From Aplidium turbinatum (Eukaryota; Chordata; Ascidiacea; Aplousobranchia; Polyclinidae): DNA of 64,000 nt. The stretch covers positions 34,022,477 through 34,086,476 of the forward strand of contig OU964918.1 of the NCBI GenBank assembly GCA_918807975.1, read 5' to 3'. Made by a program: the position numbers and the translations under genes. Below are positions 11,175 through 20,640 of this stretch, piece by piece (the stretch's first letter is position 1; each line of letters starts with the position of its first letter). The notes beneath the pieces were generated by a model, which worked only from the letters and a program-made list of their open reading frames with translations, was not told the origin of the DNA and did no database searches.

Positions 11175-11806
11175 CTACTAAGCAGGCCTGCTTTCAACAA
11201 CAGCAAGTAACGTTGAAGTTGGAGGGAACTTCCCGACAGCGTTTGATTTTTTAATTTTTTGAACGTTTTATTATTTAGTAGGGCTAAGTGACAGCTTCAA
11301 CCAATCACGGATCCAAACCAAATTAGATGAACCACAATTTCAACAACAAAAAAGTTTCAAGCGAAATAACTTTGTAAATATTCAAATTTAAAAAAGCAAA
11401 AAGGTAGAAAAAAGTGTAGCTAAAGGGTAACGTAATAAACGCCACAAAACGTAACATACCGTACGTAGGAAAAGGTCAGGACCTGCGAGCCGCTTTTTTT
11501 TAGATCAACCACGTTTGTTAATATTTGTCGTTAAGAATTGGTGTTGAAATGCCTTTTGGTGCCATTTACTTCTCAACAAAATCACAAGCTATCATTTCAA
11601 CAATTGTTTAATTTACGATCAAAAACATAAGCACACGCCAAGCGTCTTATCGCACCCCACATGTAGGGAGCGATAAGACGCGTATCGGAAGCGATAAGCC
11701 GATGACAATATTTTAGCACTTTTACAAAGAAATCAATTACCATATCTAAAATACAGCTCTAAGAATTAGTTTTATTATTTTTGTGTCAAATCAATGCCTT
11801 CAAACC
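11175..11806. other. Non-coding stretch with a small hairpin
   Basis: No gene is seen here. At about 11643-11682 the arms GCGTCTTATCG and CGATAAGACGC form a short hairpin. It may belong to the end of the pogo-like element that begins further right, but no partner end was found. Confidence 0.4.
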
Positions 11807-12399
11807 TTAAATGTTAAAATAAGCAATAGAAGTTGCTGAAAAATCTCTTTTGCGATTGATCTTATTTGTCCTTGAAGGAACTTTTGTGTAAGGTTTTACT
11901 TGTTTGGGAGTAACACATGAACTGCTTGTAGCACTCCTTTCCTCTGGCAAATTTTCTGGAGAATTCAAGACATTTTGATTTTTGGTTAGGTCACTGTGAG
12001 GTTGCTCTCTAACAAAACTTGGCCGAAAGAAATTGTCAAGAAAAATATCTTCGTTCAATTGAAATATTCCTGTCTTCTGGAAGCCTGAAACAATGTTTGC
12101 CGGTGTGAAAGCAGTATTGTAATATCCCATGAATGGGGCATAGACGAAAACATCCAAACGTTGCATTTGATGTGAACAGTGAAGTGGAAAAGTGAATAAA
12201 GTAACTTCATTGTCATTAGCAAAGTTAATCACAGCAACTGATAAGTGACGTTTGTGGTTATCCATTATCAAAACTGAAGGATTTTCTTTCCACGCATTTA
12301 CACATTTTACAAAATGTTTGAAATTTTAAGCAAAAACTCAGTGTTCGTCTCCAGATTGACAGGCCAAACAAAGACTACCATTTGAAGCACTATTTAGCA
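11807..12399 (-). pseudogene. Pogo/Tigger transposase, DDE C-terminal part
   Basis: The - strand frame contains IMDNHKRHLSVAVINFA, TLFTFPLHCSHQMQRLD and FTPANIVSGFQKTGIF. These are hallmarks of the last part of the DDE_1 core of Tigger/jerky-like transposases, where family members have a D-N-H followed by S-H-x-x-Q-P-L-D and then a G-F-x-x-T-G-I block. About 30 residues usual between the Q-P-L-D block and the A-F-T-P-x-N-I block are missing, so an internal deletion is likely. The frame ends in a normal stop. Upstream it meets the 12400-15683 insertion. Confidence 0.75.
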
Positions 12400-12533
12400 C
12401 ATTGGTTCCCAACCTTTTTTGGTACATTCCTCCTTTGCTGATTTTGAAAATGTTTATTCCTCCCCTGTAACAATTAAGCTTAACAAAACACACTGATTTA
12501 ATAACGAAACATCATTTATTTTAACTCAATCAG

Positions 12534-13955
12534 TTAATGAGAAACTTGTGTTTGTTTATCATCCGAGAGTTGCTGAATGCGTGGCATAGTTTGGGACAAA
12601 GCACAACGTAGGTCATCTTCAACATCGAGTCTATTTCTTTGTTTGGTCTTGATTTGTAGCAGAGTAGAAAATCCTGCCTCACACAGGTATGTAGACATAT
12701 AAGGAATAAGAATACGCAGAGCTTTTTCGGTAGTTTTCAGATAGGAATCTTTCATTTCAATCCAAAACTGTGTGAGAAGTTTTTCATGATAAGCTTGTCT
12801 TGCTGAAGAATCATTAACCAGCTCCAAAAATTCGTCTTGGCAGTCATCTGAAAGCTTTTCAACGGAAAATGTAAAAGGATTTCTAACAAAGTCAAGTTCA
12901 ACATTCGTAATTTCTGGAAAATATCTCTCAAATTCGCTTTCAAGTGTTGACAAATATTTCAAAATACCATTTTCGATTTGCACTGGCAGTTTATTCTCTC
13001 TGTTATCAACAAGCATATCTAATTTCTCAAACATTAAATAATTCTGCATTCGGATTTTTCGTTTCCAATTTGACAATTTTGATGTGAAAGCTTTCAATGC
13101 ATCAACAAATTTAATGATGTTGGTATTCCTGCCTTGCATCTGAAAATTGAGGTTATTCAGTTGTTCAAAAATGTCACATAAGTAAGCCAGAGAGAGCATC
13201 CATTCTTCATCATCCAGCCACGAACAATACTCTGTCTTGTTTTTGAGTTCACAAAATGCTTTAACTTCTTCTCTAAGTTCAAAGAATCTTCGAGTTACAT
13301 TTCCTTTGAAAAGCCATTGAGTTTGAGTATGGTAGAGAAGCACCAAGTGGTCTGAATCCATGTCGATACACAGCCTTTTAAAAACACGCGAGTTTAAAGC
13401 TCCGGCTTTAATGAAATTAACAATTTGTATCATCTGTTCTAAAACTGTTTGAATTGAATCAGGTAAAGTTTTGGAAGCTAGGGCTTGCCTATGCAGCATG
13501 CAATGAACACTTTTGCTTGTTAGAGCGAGCTGCTTCACAAGAGCTTGAAAACCTGAATGACACCCCAACATTGCGGGTGCTCCATCTGTGCAACAGCCAG
13601 CAAGATTATTCCATTCCAAGTGCTCAGATTCAAAAAAAGTTGAGACCTTTTCAAAAATGTTTGCTGCTTTTGTATTCGTTTCTAGAGAGCTGCAGAAAAG
13701 AAACTCTTCTTTAAATGCATCATTGTAAACATATTTTACAAATACCATCAACTGTGCACACGATGAGACGTCTGTGGATTCATCCAGTTGGATTGCAAAA
13801 AGACCAAAGGGAGCATCTTTGATTTGCTGCACTATCTGACTTTTGATGTCATCAGACATATCTTTTATTCGTCTTTGAATTGTGCTATTTGAGAGTGGAA
13901 CTGCAGCTAATTTTTTTTCTGCATCTTTCCCAAGAACTTTATCAGCCATTTTCAA
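12534..13955 (-). pseudogene. hAT transposase body, 473 aa, frame-shifted from its BED finger
   Basis: This frame encodes nearly all of a hAT transposase of the ZBED5/SCAND3 group. Near the start are LFAIQLDESTDVSSCAQLM (first catalytic Asp region) and CCTDGAPAMLGC. SVHCMLHRQALASK follows, and the C-terminal dimerisation region includes STYLCEAGFSTLLQIKTKQR. Its 5' end overlaps the upstream BED-finger frame by 14 bp in a different phase, so a single frameshift near 13950 separates the two. The body has no internal stop. Such enzymes cut and paste hAT DNA with 8-bp target duplications; some vertebrate relatives were domesticated (ZBED5). Here the flanking inverted repeats argue for a transposon gene. 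Confidence 0.88.
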
Positions 13956-14292
13956 AACACAAGGCTTGATTAATGCTTCCCCAACAGTGTGTGGTTTCTT
14001 TTTGCTTTGCTATTTCTAACGCGACCTCATATGATGCTTCAACAATTTTGCTGTTTCTTCTACAAAACTCGCTCGAAGCATCCAGTCTCATCATTTTTAG
14101 AGCTTTATTCTTCCGCTCAAAGTAGCTTTTATCTTTGCTCTGAGGATGCACACTTTGCAAATGTTGCTTGAGCTTCGCTGGTCTCATTGAGTCATTACTG
14201 AGTACTTTATTACAAAGTACGCACTGTGGCCTCTCCATACCACCGACAATCACTGATGTAAAACCATAGGGCAAAGTGGGGCGCGTTGTCAC
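13942..14292 (-). pseudogene. hAT transposase N-terminal BED zinc finger, start captured from a MITE
   Basis: The frame contains GGMERPQCVLCNKVLSNDSM and then KLKQHLQSVHP, a C2H2 BED finger of the ZBED5/SCAND3 type that binds transposon ends. The first residues (MTTRPTLP) are not hAT sequence: they are encoded by the terminal repeat of the MITE inserted at 14269-15225. The native start lies beyond the MITE at 15269 on the - strand, where MSSKKRKYDESYMQ is encoded. The frame runs into the transposase body through a frameshift near 13950. Confidence 0.8.
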
Positions 14293-15225
14293 AATTTTTA
14301 CAAATCAGCATATATCTCGTTCTGTAGCCTACTAATGGTATCGAGATGCTAGATAGTGCAATTGAAAGAGGTATCATTCGACTTCTTTTAGCTACAGCTA
14401 AAGTTTTTCTGGATTATTTCGTTTTTACATAAATGCATGTTTAATGCAAGTAAATGGGCTGTGACAACACGCCCTACCCCGGGGCGTGTTGTCACAGAAT
14501 TTCTGCACATGCTTTATGACTAAAATATGACAGAAACCAACAAAAAATAGTTTTAATACAGGCTGAACGAATAAAAAAATATGCGAATTGCAAACAAATT
14601 TAATTTACAACATATTGGTAAAAATTTTTTGCCCATTGTCAAAAACAATAAAAATGTCATCTTGAGAATTATGTGTCACTATCGAATATATGTGTGTATC
14701 ATTATCTAATATTAATTTTTATTTCCTAAAAAAGCGTTGTAGCCTACTTTAACAAATACGCGTATTACCTCGTTGTATAAGTATAAATAATTTTTTATGT
14801 TTCTTAATATTAAAAATGCACACCACGGGGCGTGTAGTCACAGTTGTGACAACACGCCCCGTGGTATGAAATCACGTGGTTTCAACAACCATGTGTACAT
14901 CTCTACTTGCATGTCTTATCTGTTTGCTATGATGAAAAGAGCAGGCTTAAAGCTAACGAATGGTATCTTTCCTGATCAGTTATGATCATACCTTAGTTTG
15001 TCAGACCATTTTTTAGTTTAGTTATAAAACCTGATTTTGCCCAAAATTCAATGGCACTCCTCATAATTTCTGCTGTGGGGACAAATTTATTAACCTTCAC
15101 TTCTTGTACGAAAGAGAACTGAAAACTATGCCTTCCATTGAAAACTCGTGATTATACGCTTGGGTTATCACATGGAAATCGTGCAGTGACAACACGCCCC
15201 TGTGACAACACGCCCCACTTTGCCC
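14269..15225. mobile_element. MITE, 957 bp, TA target, GGGCAAAGTGGGGCG ends
   Basis: The inverted ends are GGGCAAAGTGGGGCGCG and its reverse complement at 15209-15225, flanked by TA on both sides (14267-14268, 15226-15227). A TA target points to the Tc1/mariner or pogo group. The inside carries repeated copies of TGTGACAACACGCCCC in both orientations near 14461-14500, 14820-14860 and 15186-15215. No transposase is seen. It has inserted in the first codons of the surrounding hAT transposase. Confidence 0.85.
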
Positions 15226-15229
15226 TACT

Positions 15230-15269
15230 GCATATAAGATTCATCGTATTTACGTTTTTTACTGCTCAT
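15230..15269 (-). pseudogene. Native N-terminus of the hAT transposase, separated by the MITE
   Basis: From an ATG at 15269 (- strand) the sequence encodes MSSKKRKYDESYMQ and then meets the right-hand TA of the inserted MITE. Relatives of this transposase start with a similar KRKY-D-x-x-Y segment just before the BED finger. If one TA is kept and the MITE removed, the frame continues into GFTSVIVGGMERPQC. Confidence 0.7.
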
Positions 15270-16186
15270 GTCGCTAAAACAAATTTGGCTAAAATTTGCA
15301 ACTAGAATTTGCATAAAAATGATACAGTAAGTTGCTTTAACTAGCAAGCTACGCTCGTGCTGCAAAAGTCACTCGATTGCGAAATCTTCCTTATAACTAC
15401 AGTGACTGGCGCCAAATGCTTATAATAATGAAGTTAAATACACGACTTAAAATTATTTGCATCACAACTAAGTCCCAGTTACGTAACAATGAATTTTGCA
15501 TTGCCAGTAATTTGTATCACTACTAACATTGACTAGCGACCTAATATTGCATTTGAAATAAACTGCGAAAAAATAATTTACCAAGCAGCCGCAACTCGCA
15601 GTTTAAAAACCACTGGCCTTCACAAAATAGAACTTGTAAAATTCCTCCCTGGGGAGGAATTCCTCCCCGGTTGGGAACCACTGTTTAGCATATGCAAGCG
15701 ATTTATTATGCACACTTACAGGGCCCGATTAACCATGAAGCACACGAGGCACAGGCCTCAGGCCCCTTGGCTTTGGGGGCCCCATTTTTTTTTACATTAG
15801 TAGGGAAAGTACTATAATTTGGACCACCTAATGAAAAATCTTAATATTTTTAAAAAGATCCACAACATTGGGGTGCAACTAACTTTATTTGATTAGTTAC
15901 AGACTAGTTGGTTTGCAAAAACAATTCCAATTAAAAAAACATAACACAAACAAAGAAAACTACATTATTATTTTTTTTATATAGTGGTCCATATTATCAA
16001 CTCAGTTTCTAAAATGGACCACCCTGTTTCATAATATGGACCACCATACTGTAATATGGACCGTTGTAATGTGAAAGTAAATATATCAAGGAAGTCAAAC
16101 TTCAAAGGCATGGAATAGAACACGAACACTTAATAAATAAAAATAGTCTGAAACGTTCTTGATAGTCATCTCAAACAAGTTTCATA

Positions 16187-16345
16187 TCATTGATCGTTGG
16201 CACAGTTGTCACAATAGTAAAAATGAGCATTTGATATATCAGCACAACTTTCATGGGCCAATTTCTTGCACTGACAACACTGAATCCCATCCTCATCAGT
16301 GAACTCGTCACACACAAGACAAGTGCATGCAGACGCAGCGTTGCT
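16187..16345 (-). pseudogene. C-terminal PHD-like zinc finger of the pogo-type transposase
   Basis: The - strand encodes ACTCLVCDEFTDEDGIQCC, followed by QCKKLAHESCADI and YYCDNCANDQ, then a stop at 16187-16189. The C4-H-C3 spacing is that of a PHD finger, a chromatin-binding fold found at the C-terminus of some invertebrate pogo/Tigger transposases. All zinc ligands appear present. The link to the rest of the transposase is broken by the 16449-17997 insertion. Confidence 0.7.
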
Positions 16346-16714
16346 TGGAATAACTCTCTTTTTTTGAAGACTTAAAGGTTAAAGCCTTTTCTCACTTGTT
16401 TTGCTAGTTTAGCTTTTTCTGTGAACTTGATTTTATGTTTGTGTGGCGCAGTGCCGGATTAAGGGGGGGGGGCGCACTGGGCTGAAGTCCAGGGCCCCCA
16501 CTTTTGGGGGCCCCCACCTCAAAGAAAAAAATCTACTAATTTTTTTAGTTGCACAGCTGGAGATTACTACTTTAATTCGTATCTCAAACAAGCAAGGGTG
16601 GCTCACCCAAATGTGCTGCGGTGCTGCAGCACCCCTGCTCAACCCCAGTTATTCAATTTTTCTTCTTTTTTTTTAAACAAAAAACATATTTATTTGATAC
16701 TTTCATATCCGAAA

Positions 16715-17115
16715 ATGGTACGGATTACGGGTCAAAGTTATGATAATGCTGCCAATATGAGTGGCAAGTATAACGGTCTTCAAGCTCTTCTGCGCGAGAA
16801 ATGTAGTGTAGCTCATTATGTCCCTTGCACAGCACATTCACTTAATTTAATCGCCAGCCTAAATGTCCTGTAGAAACATGCCGTTCTGCCGCTGAGCTTT
16901 TTGAATTGTTGCAAAGCCTTTATTCATGGCTCGTCTTGTCTACTCATCGTTGGCAAGTCCATCGAAAATTCCTAGATGGTTTGCCTGTTTTGAAGACATT
17001 ATCTGATACAAGATGGCCAGTTAGATATGATGCAGTTCTTCTTCTATCGAGTCTTCTAAAGTTCGTTGATACACAACAGATTGACACATTCTTCCGCAAC
17101 GGAGTTATACACTGA
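16715..17115 (+). pseudogene. hAT transposase fragment (ZMYM1/ZNF862 type)
   Basis: Two + strand frames give GQSYDNAANMSGKYNGLQA, CSVAHYVPCTAHSLNLI and then, after a frame change near 16870, LVLSTHRWQVHRKFLDGLPV and LSDTRWPVRYDAV. These are conserved blocks of the DUF4371-hAT transposases related to ZMYM1/ZNF862: the D-x-A-x-x-M-x-G block, the H-x-x-N-L helix and the DTRW block. Both ends of the protein are missing. Confidence 0.75.
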
Positions 17116-17174
17116 CAGGTCCCACCTACTGCACCGTGTTGCAAGCCGAGGGCAAACAAGAAGGTGATCCGCTG

Positions 17175-17844
17175 CATAGGCGTAGCCAGGGAGGGCGAAA
17201 GGGGCCATGCCCCCCCCCCAAATTTTCTAAGTTTGGATTCCAAAGTTGAGCCTTTTGTTGAAAATTTAATAAAGCTTGTAGAAATTTATATCGTTTTCCA
17301 AGACATCTGGCTATTAACACCCCCAAGGACTTGTTTTAGACACACAGAAAGACATCAATAAATTTTGCAAATCGTAAATCGCGCAAAATTTACGCGATTT
17401 ACGTTTCTTTGAACTAATTTATGGAAGCAATTTCAGAATGGCTTACTCTGTTGGGTTTTTGTGTAGCTGAGGTTTTAGTGTTCTCTAATTTTAGCCGCAG
17501 TTTTTGCCCGTTCGTGTGTAAGAGTTTTCTTTAATAAGTTAATAGCTGTTTATCTGCTAACAAATTTCATACAAATATTACTCTAAAAGTGTTTTCAGAA
17601 AGCGCTATAATTCATTATTTGACTGTAATTTTTCAAAATTTTTCCGGGGGTGCATGCCCCCGGACCCCCTAGAATACGCGTGCCTTCGGCACGATCTAAC
17701 CCCCCTACCACTTTTATTGCTTCAACCCACCAGGATACGCCACTGCACATCAAGTGGCGATGGCTTTAAATCAAACACTTTGTTGTTCTCTTCAATTCAT
17801 CAAATATTTGGCTCCCCCCAAAATTTTTTCTGGCTACGCCACTG
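17175..17844. mobile_element. hAT-like MITE, CATAGGCGTAGCC/GGCTACGCCACTG ends, copy 1
   Basis: The inverted ends CATAGGCGTAGCCAG and CTGGCTACGCCACTG are flanked by ATCCGCTG (17167-17174) and GTCCGCTG (17845-17852), an 8-bp duplication with one difference. The 670-bp body is nearly the same as the copy at 25364-26045. It has no coding capacity. Confidence 0.88.
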
Positions 17845-18229
17845 GTCCGCTGTTTGGGGCTCGGTGCCACAAATATATGCAACTGGGCCCGTGTCGTAGC
17901 CCCACTCCACCATTCATTTTTAGCGAAAAATGTCACTTGATAAGGGCCCCCACTTTCAGCTCAGCCCAGGGCCCCATACACCCTTAATCCGGCCCTGGTG
18001 TGGCGTACCTGTCAGCACAGTAGCCTATGTAGTTTTTCTACGTTTTCTTCCCTTTGTAACTTGTTTTGGAAGTGGGCTTATGTCCTCGACAGATTCGCTG
18101 CATGAAATGCTAACTGAACAAGGTTATAAGTTCTTAACACTCAATGACGATGGTCCTGGTGCTTGTGAGATTGCTTCATACGATGCATCAGCTAAAGTTC
18201 CAGCATTTAATTCTGTTGACATGATAGAA

Positions 18230-18475
18230 TTTTTGCCACTTTCTCAATGTTTACCATATCTTGTGACAAAGGTGAAATGTTTCGAGAAATTGCATCTTGA
18301 GTAGACATATCTTGATCATCAATTATCAGTGGTGATACATTGTGTGGAGAGGTGTCTACTTCATGAGGCTTGTCAGTAACATCAGCTGAGTGAAAATCAC
18401 TTTCATCAAGTACAAGAGCATTAATGGGGTAAATTCCTGCTTTTTTAAATCCATTTTAAATCCAATTTCCATGCT
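18230..18475 (-). pseudogene. Tigger-type transposase, segment after the DDE core
   Basis: The - strand reads KKAGIYPINALVLDESDFHS and then an acidic, Ser-rich stretch. This matches the G-F-x-x-(T/A)-G-I-(Y/F)-P region that follows the DDE core in Tigger/jerky transposases. Reading stops within about 80 residues. The PHD finger of the same protein lies beyond the inserted hAT element. Confidence 0.6.
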
Positions 18476-19194
18476 TAGACATGTCGTCAAAACTTAATCA
18501 AATTGTTTATAATATCAAAGTGATTATGCAAATTACTGGTAGTAGCTTTTATCACTATAAGAAAGCAAGTTACAAATATAGGCTACTTTATGATGCACTC
18601 TAGAAAGTTTGAAAAAAATGCATAAATCTCATGGAACTTCATTTCTATGCCTGTCTTCATTACTGAGAAACAAATTTCTACCAATTGACCATAACCTGGA
18701 CCACTGGTCCATATTACCAAACAGTTATGTGGTCCATATTACAGTTAGCATAATCTTATGTTGCTTGGTGTCATTTAGAATTAAACACTTAACAGTGGAC
18801 ATTTCTTCAAGATTTTGGCAGATAGTCATTAGTAATGCCTCTCCTGCAGATTACTTTTGTATAATCTTTTGTAACTGTAGCAATATTTGAAAAATTTTCA
18901 ATAGTTCAGACCAGCAAAATAACATCGCAGACCCCTAAAACACAAAACCTCTAGTAACAACAAAGAACCAGCTCAATCCTTTGAATCTGAAATAGTAAAA
19001 ACTAGGTCAGTAAGAAAGGTCAATTCAAGCTGTTTACAAACCATGAAATTATTTACTTCAGTCATTGAAAAAATAGCAGTGGTCCAAATTATCAGCCGGT
19101 CCACTTTATAGCACTTTCCCTTACCGTAGGCGTAGGTAGTGAAAGTTGTTGTGCCAGTGTGTGCACACTTGTTATTTTTGAGTAACAATTTCAA

Positions 19195-19308
19195 ATTGTG
19201 AAGAAAGGGGCGTTCTTCCCGGCTATCAGCACAAGGCTGAGCACTCACTAGTACAGCGAGCAGCTGCGATTCGCTGATAGCCGGGAAGAACGCCCCTTTC
19301 TTCACAAT
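19195..19308. repeat. 36-bp perfect inverted repeat with 42-bp loop
   Basis: The left arm 19195-19230 begins ATTGTGAAGAAAGGGGCG; the right arm 19273-19308 is its exact reverse complement. The loop is 42 bp. It lies in the right part of the CAGGGCCC-ended MITE. The arms are GC-richer than the surroundings. Confidence 0.9.
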
Positions 19309-19630
19309 GTCCTCTGCCCTGGCGCCTGCTGGTTTTGTTGGCTCTTTCTTTGTTTCCACAAAGATAAGAGTTAAACTGACTGGTAAAGCGGTGGTCGAAT
19401 AAATTTGTGGCAGAATACGGTGCGATACTGATGAGCCCAGCCTCATGGGCGAAACACGTGTCTATCGCTGTCAATTCTTGCTACAAATCGGCTGCCGAGA
19501 AACATTTCAAATTGTGTAACAATTTTGCAGTAACAGTTGAGCACTCCTGCTCTGCATCGAAAGCGATTGCCAATAGGGGCCCCTAAACTTAGCTGTGCCT
19601 CGGGCCCCCGTGAGCCTTAATCAGGCCCTG

Positions 19631-20080
19631 CACACTTAGAAAAAGTAGGCTTTGTAGGTGGAAGAGCTTGGCCAACTCCATTAACAAAACTACACATAGG
19701 CTAGCCACCAATACACCTCGCTCTGCTGATTTTAAATGGCCAACCTGTTTTCAATTCTTTCTCTGCCAATACCCTCTTTGGTTTGTGCACTATTCTGGTG
19801 CCAATTTTTTTCAGATTCCAAATATTATTTGGGCTTACTGTAAGTCTATGTTCAGAAAAACTTCTAAATTTGTGAAAAAAAGTTTTAGGTTATGTCTGTT
19901 AAAGGCTATGGAGCGAGCCAAGCTAGTAGCTTCAGGTATTTTCATGGCTAGACTCTTCTGGCAATGTAAAAACCCATAAAACTAGTCTCTTCCTGCTGAA
20001 CCATCTTTATCCCAACTAAGAGGAATTACTTTGTTATTAGCTTTGGCCATGGCCACCTAAATATAGGTGGGTCTCCAGGT
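19631..20080 (-). pseudogene. Pogo/Tigger transposase, central part (decayed)
   Basis: Conceptual translation on the - strand gives blocks such as KVIPLSWDKDGSAGRD, EATSLARSIAFNRHN and VLAEKELKQVGHLKSAERGV. These correspond to the region between the HTH and the DDE core in Tigger/jerky-like transposases. The reading ends at the 8-bp target duplication CACACTTA (19631-19638), where another element has inserted. Stops and frame changes occur in between. Confidence 0.6.
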
Positions 20081-20394
20081 GGCCATGCTTTGGCAAATTA
20101 AAATTATAATTGCCGACAACTTCTCGGGAAAGACCATAAAATATTTTCGAAGATTTCATCAGGTATTAGGGAAATGCATCTTTTTCACCTTGAGTAAACA
20201 CCTAAAAACATATAGGATTGAAAATTTAATAAATATCATGTTTGTAATAATTATTCTCCATACGAAATAGTGAATCTCAAAGCCTTTTTAAATAAACAGT
20301 TAAATGGTGATGAAGCTTTTTTAACAAAGTTAAGCATGATTATTTTTTTTTGCACAAGGCTTAGCTTATCAAACATGTCCACTTTGATTTCAGG

Positions 20395-20640
20395 CTAAAA
20401 GTAAAAACTCACGTGGTTTACCTGAGTGGTGATAAATGACTTTTGATAAATCATACCCGAGGCATATTTTCCTTTTGCATCTTTCAAGTATCTTGACAGT
20501 GTAGATCCATCTACTTGATTTGCTTTTGCTGCAGATCGGATGGATTGATGTTCTTCGAGAACGTCTTGAACTGCTTTTTTCATATCAGTAGCAATGAACT
20601 CCCCACGATGAGTTTTTCGAACATGTTTTATTTTTACTTT
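20395..20640 (-). pseudogene. Pogo/Tigger transposase, N-terminal HTH (psq) part
   Basis: The frame reads through VRKTHRGEFIATDMKKAVQ and continues DVLEEHQSIRSAAKANQVDG, then STLSRYLKDAKGKYA. This matches the pipsqueak-type helix-turn-helix at the start of pogo/Tigger transposases, which binds the element ends. The reading probably begins upstream of the first internal methionine. It continues, with breaks, in the piece to the left on the same strand. Confidence 0.7.

Larger units (their letters stand above)
12400..15683 (-). mobile_element. hAT transposon (ZBED5/SCAND3-like), nearly complete
   Basis: The ends are CATTGGTTCCCAACC (12400) and GGTTGGGAACCACTG (to 15683), imperfect inverted repeats. 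TTTAGCA lies at 12393-12399 and again at 15684-15690, the core of an expected 8-bp hAT target duplication. The - strand coding region has a BED zinc finger and a full-length hAT catalytic body. It is broken by a MITE at 14269-15225 and by one frame change near 13950. It sits in the decayed pogo-like transposase. Confidence 0.85.
16449..17997 (+). mobile_element. hAT element with ZMYM/ZNF862-like transposase fragment
   Basis: The ends CAGTGCCGGATTAAGG and CCTTAATCCGGCCCTG are inverted repeats. The 8-bp duplication GTGTGGCG is perfect at 16441-16448 and 17998-18005. The element carries a piece of a hAT transposase on the + strand and is itself opened by the small MITE at 17175-17844. Confidence 0.9.
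15803..19121 (-). mobile_element. Pogo/Tigger-type transposon with C-terminal PHD finger
   Basis: The ends are GGGAAAGTACTATAATTTGG and, at the right, TTTATAGCACTTTCCCT, each bordered by TA (15801-15802, 19122-19123). Subterminal regions on both sides contain repeated TGGACCAC motifs. On the - strand the remains of a Tigger-like transposase are visible, with a PHD finger as its last part. The reading is split by the hAT element at 16449-17997 and is otherwise decayed. Confidence 0.75.
15719..19630. mobile_element. hAT-like MITE (~590 bp) expanded to 3.9 kb by nested insertions
   Basis: The outer ends are CAGGGCCCGATTAACC and, at the right, a reverse-complementary CTTAATCAGGCCCTG. A perfect 8-bp duplication CACACTTA lies at 15711-15718 and 19631-19638. 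After subtracting the pogo-type insertion 15803-19121, the element itself is only about 590 bp and has no transposase. Its right part contains a 36-bp perfect inverted repeat (19195-19308). Confidence 0.88.
11807..20640 (-). mobile_element. Decayed pogo/Tigger-like DNA transposon split by insertions
   Basis: Pieces of one - strand transposase are spread over this span. An HTH (psq-type) N-terminus lies at about 20395-20640. Middle pieces resembling the CENP-B/Tigger central region lie at about 19635-20080. The DDE C-terminal part is at 11807-12360. The gaps are explained by two insertions with clear target duplications, 12400-15683 and 15719-19630, which leave a 35-bp piece of the original (15684-15718) between them. 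Stops and frame changes in the remaining pieces show it is old. Its own terminal repeats were not identified. Confidence 0.75.

Noticed and set aside
12534-13955. A domesticated ZBED-like host gene
   Set aside because: The terminal inverted repeats, the target duplication and the frameshift from its BED finger show a decaying transposon.
18973-19446. A 157-residue - strand frame
   Set aside because: It crosses the end of one transposon and the 36-bp hairpin of another, so it cannot be one gene.
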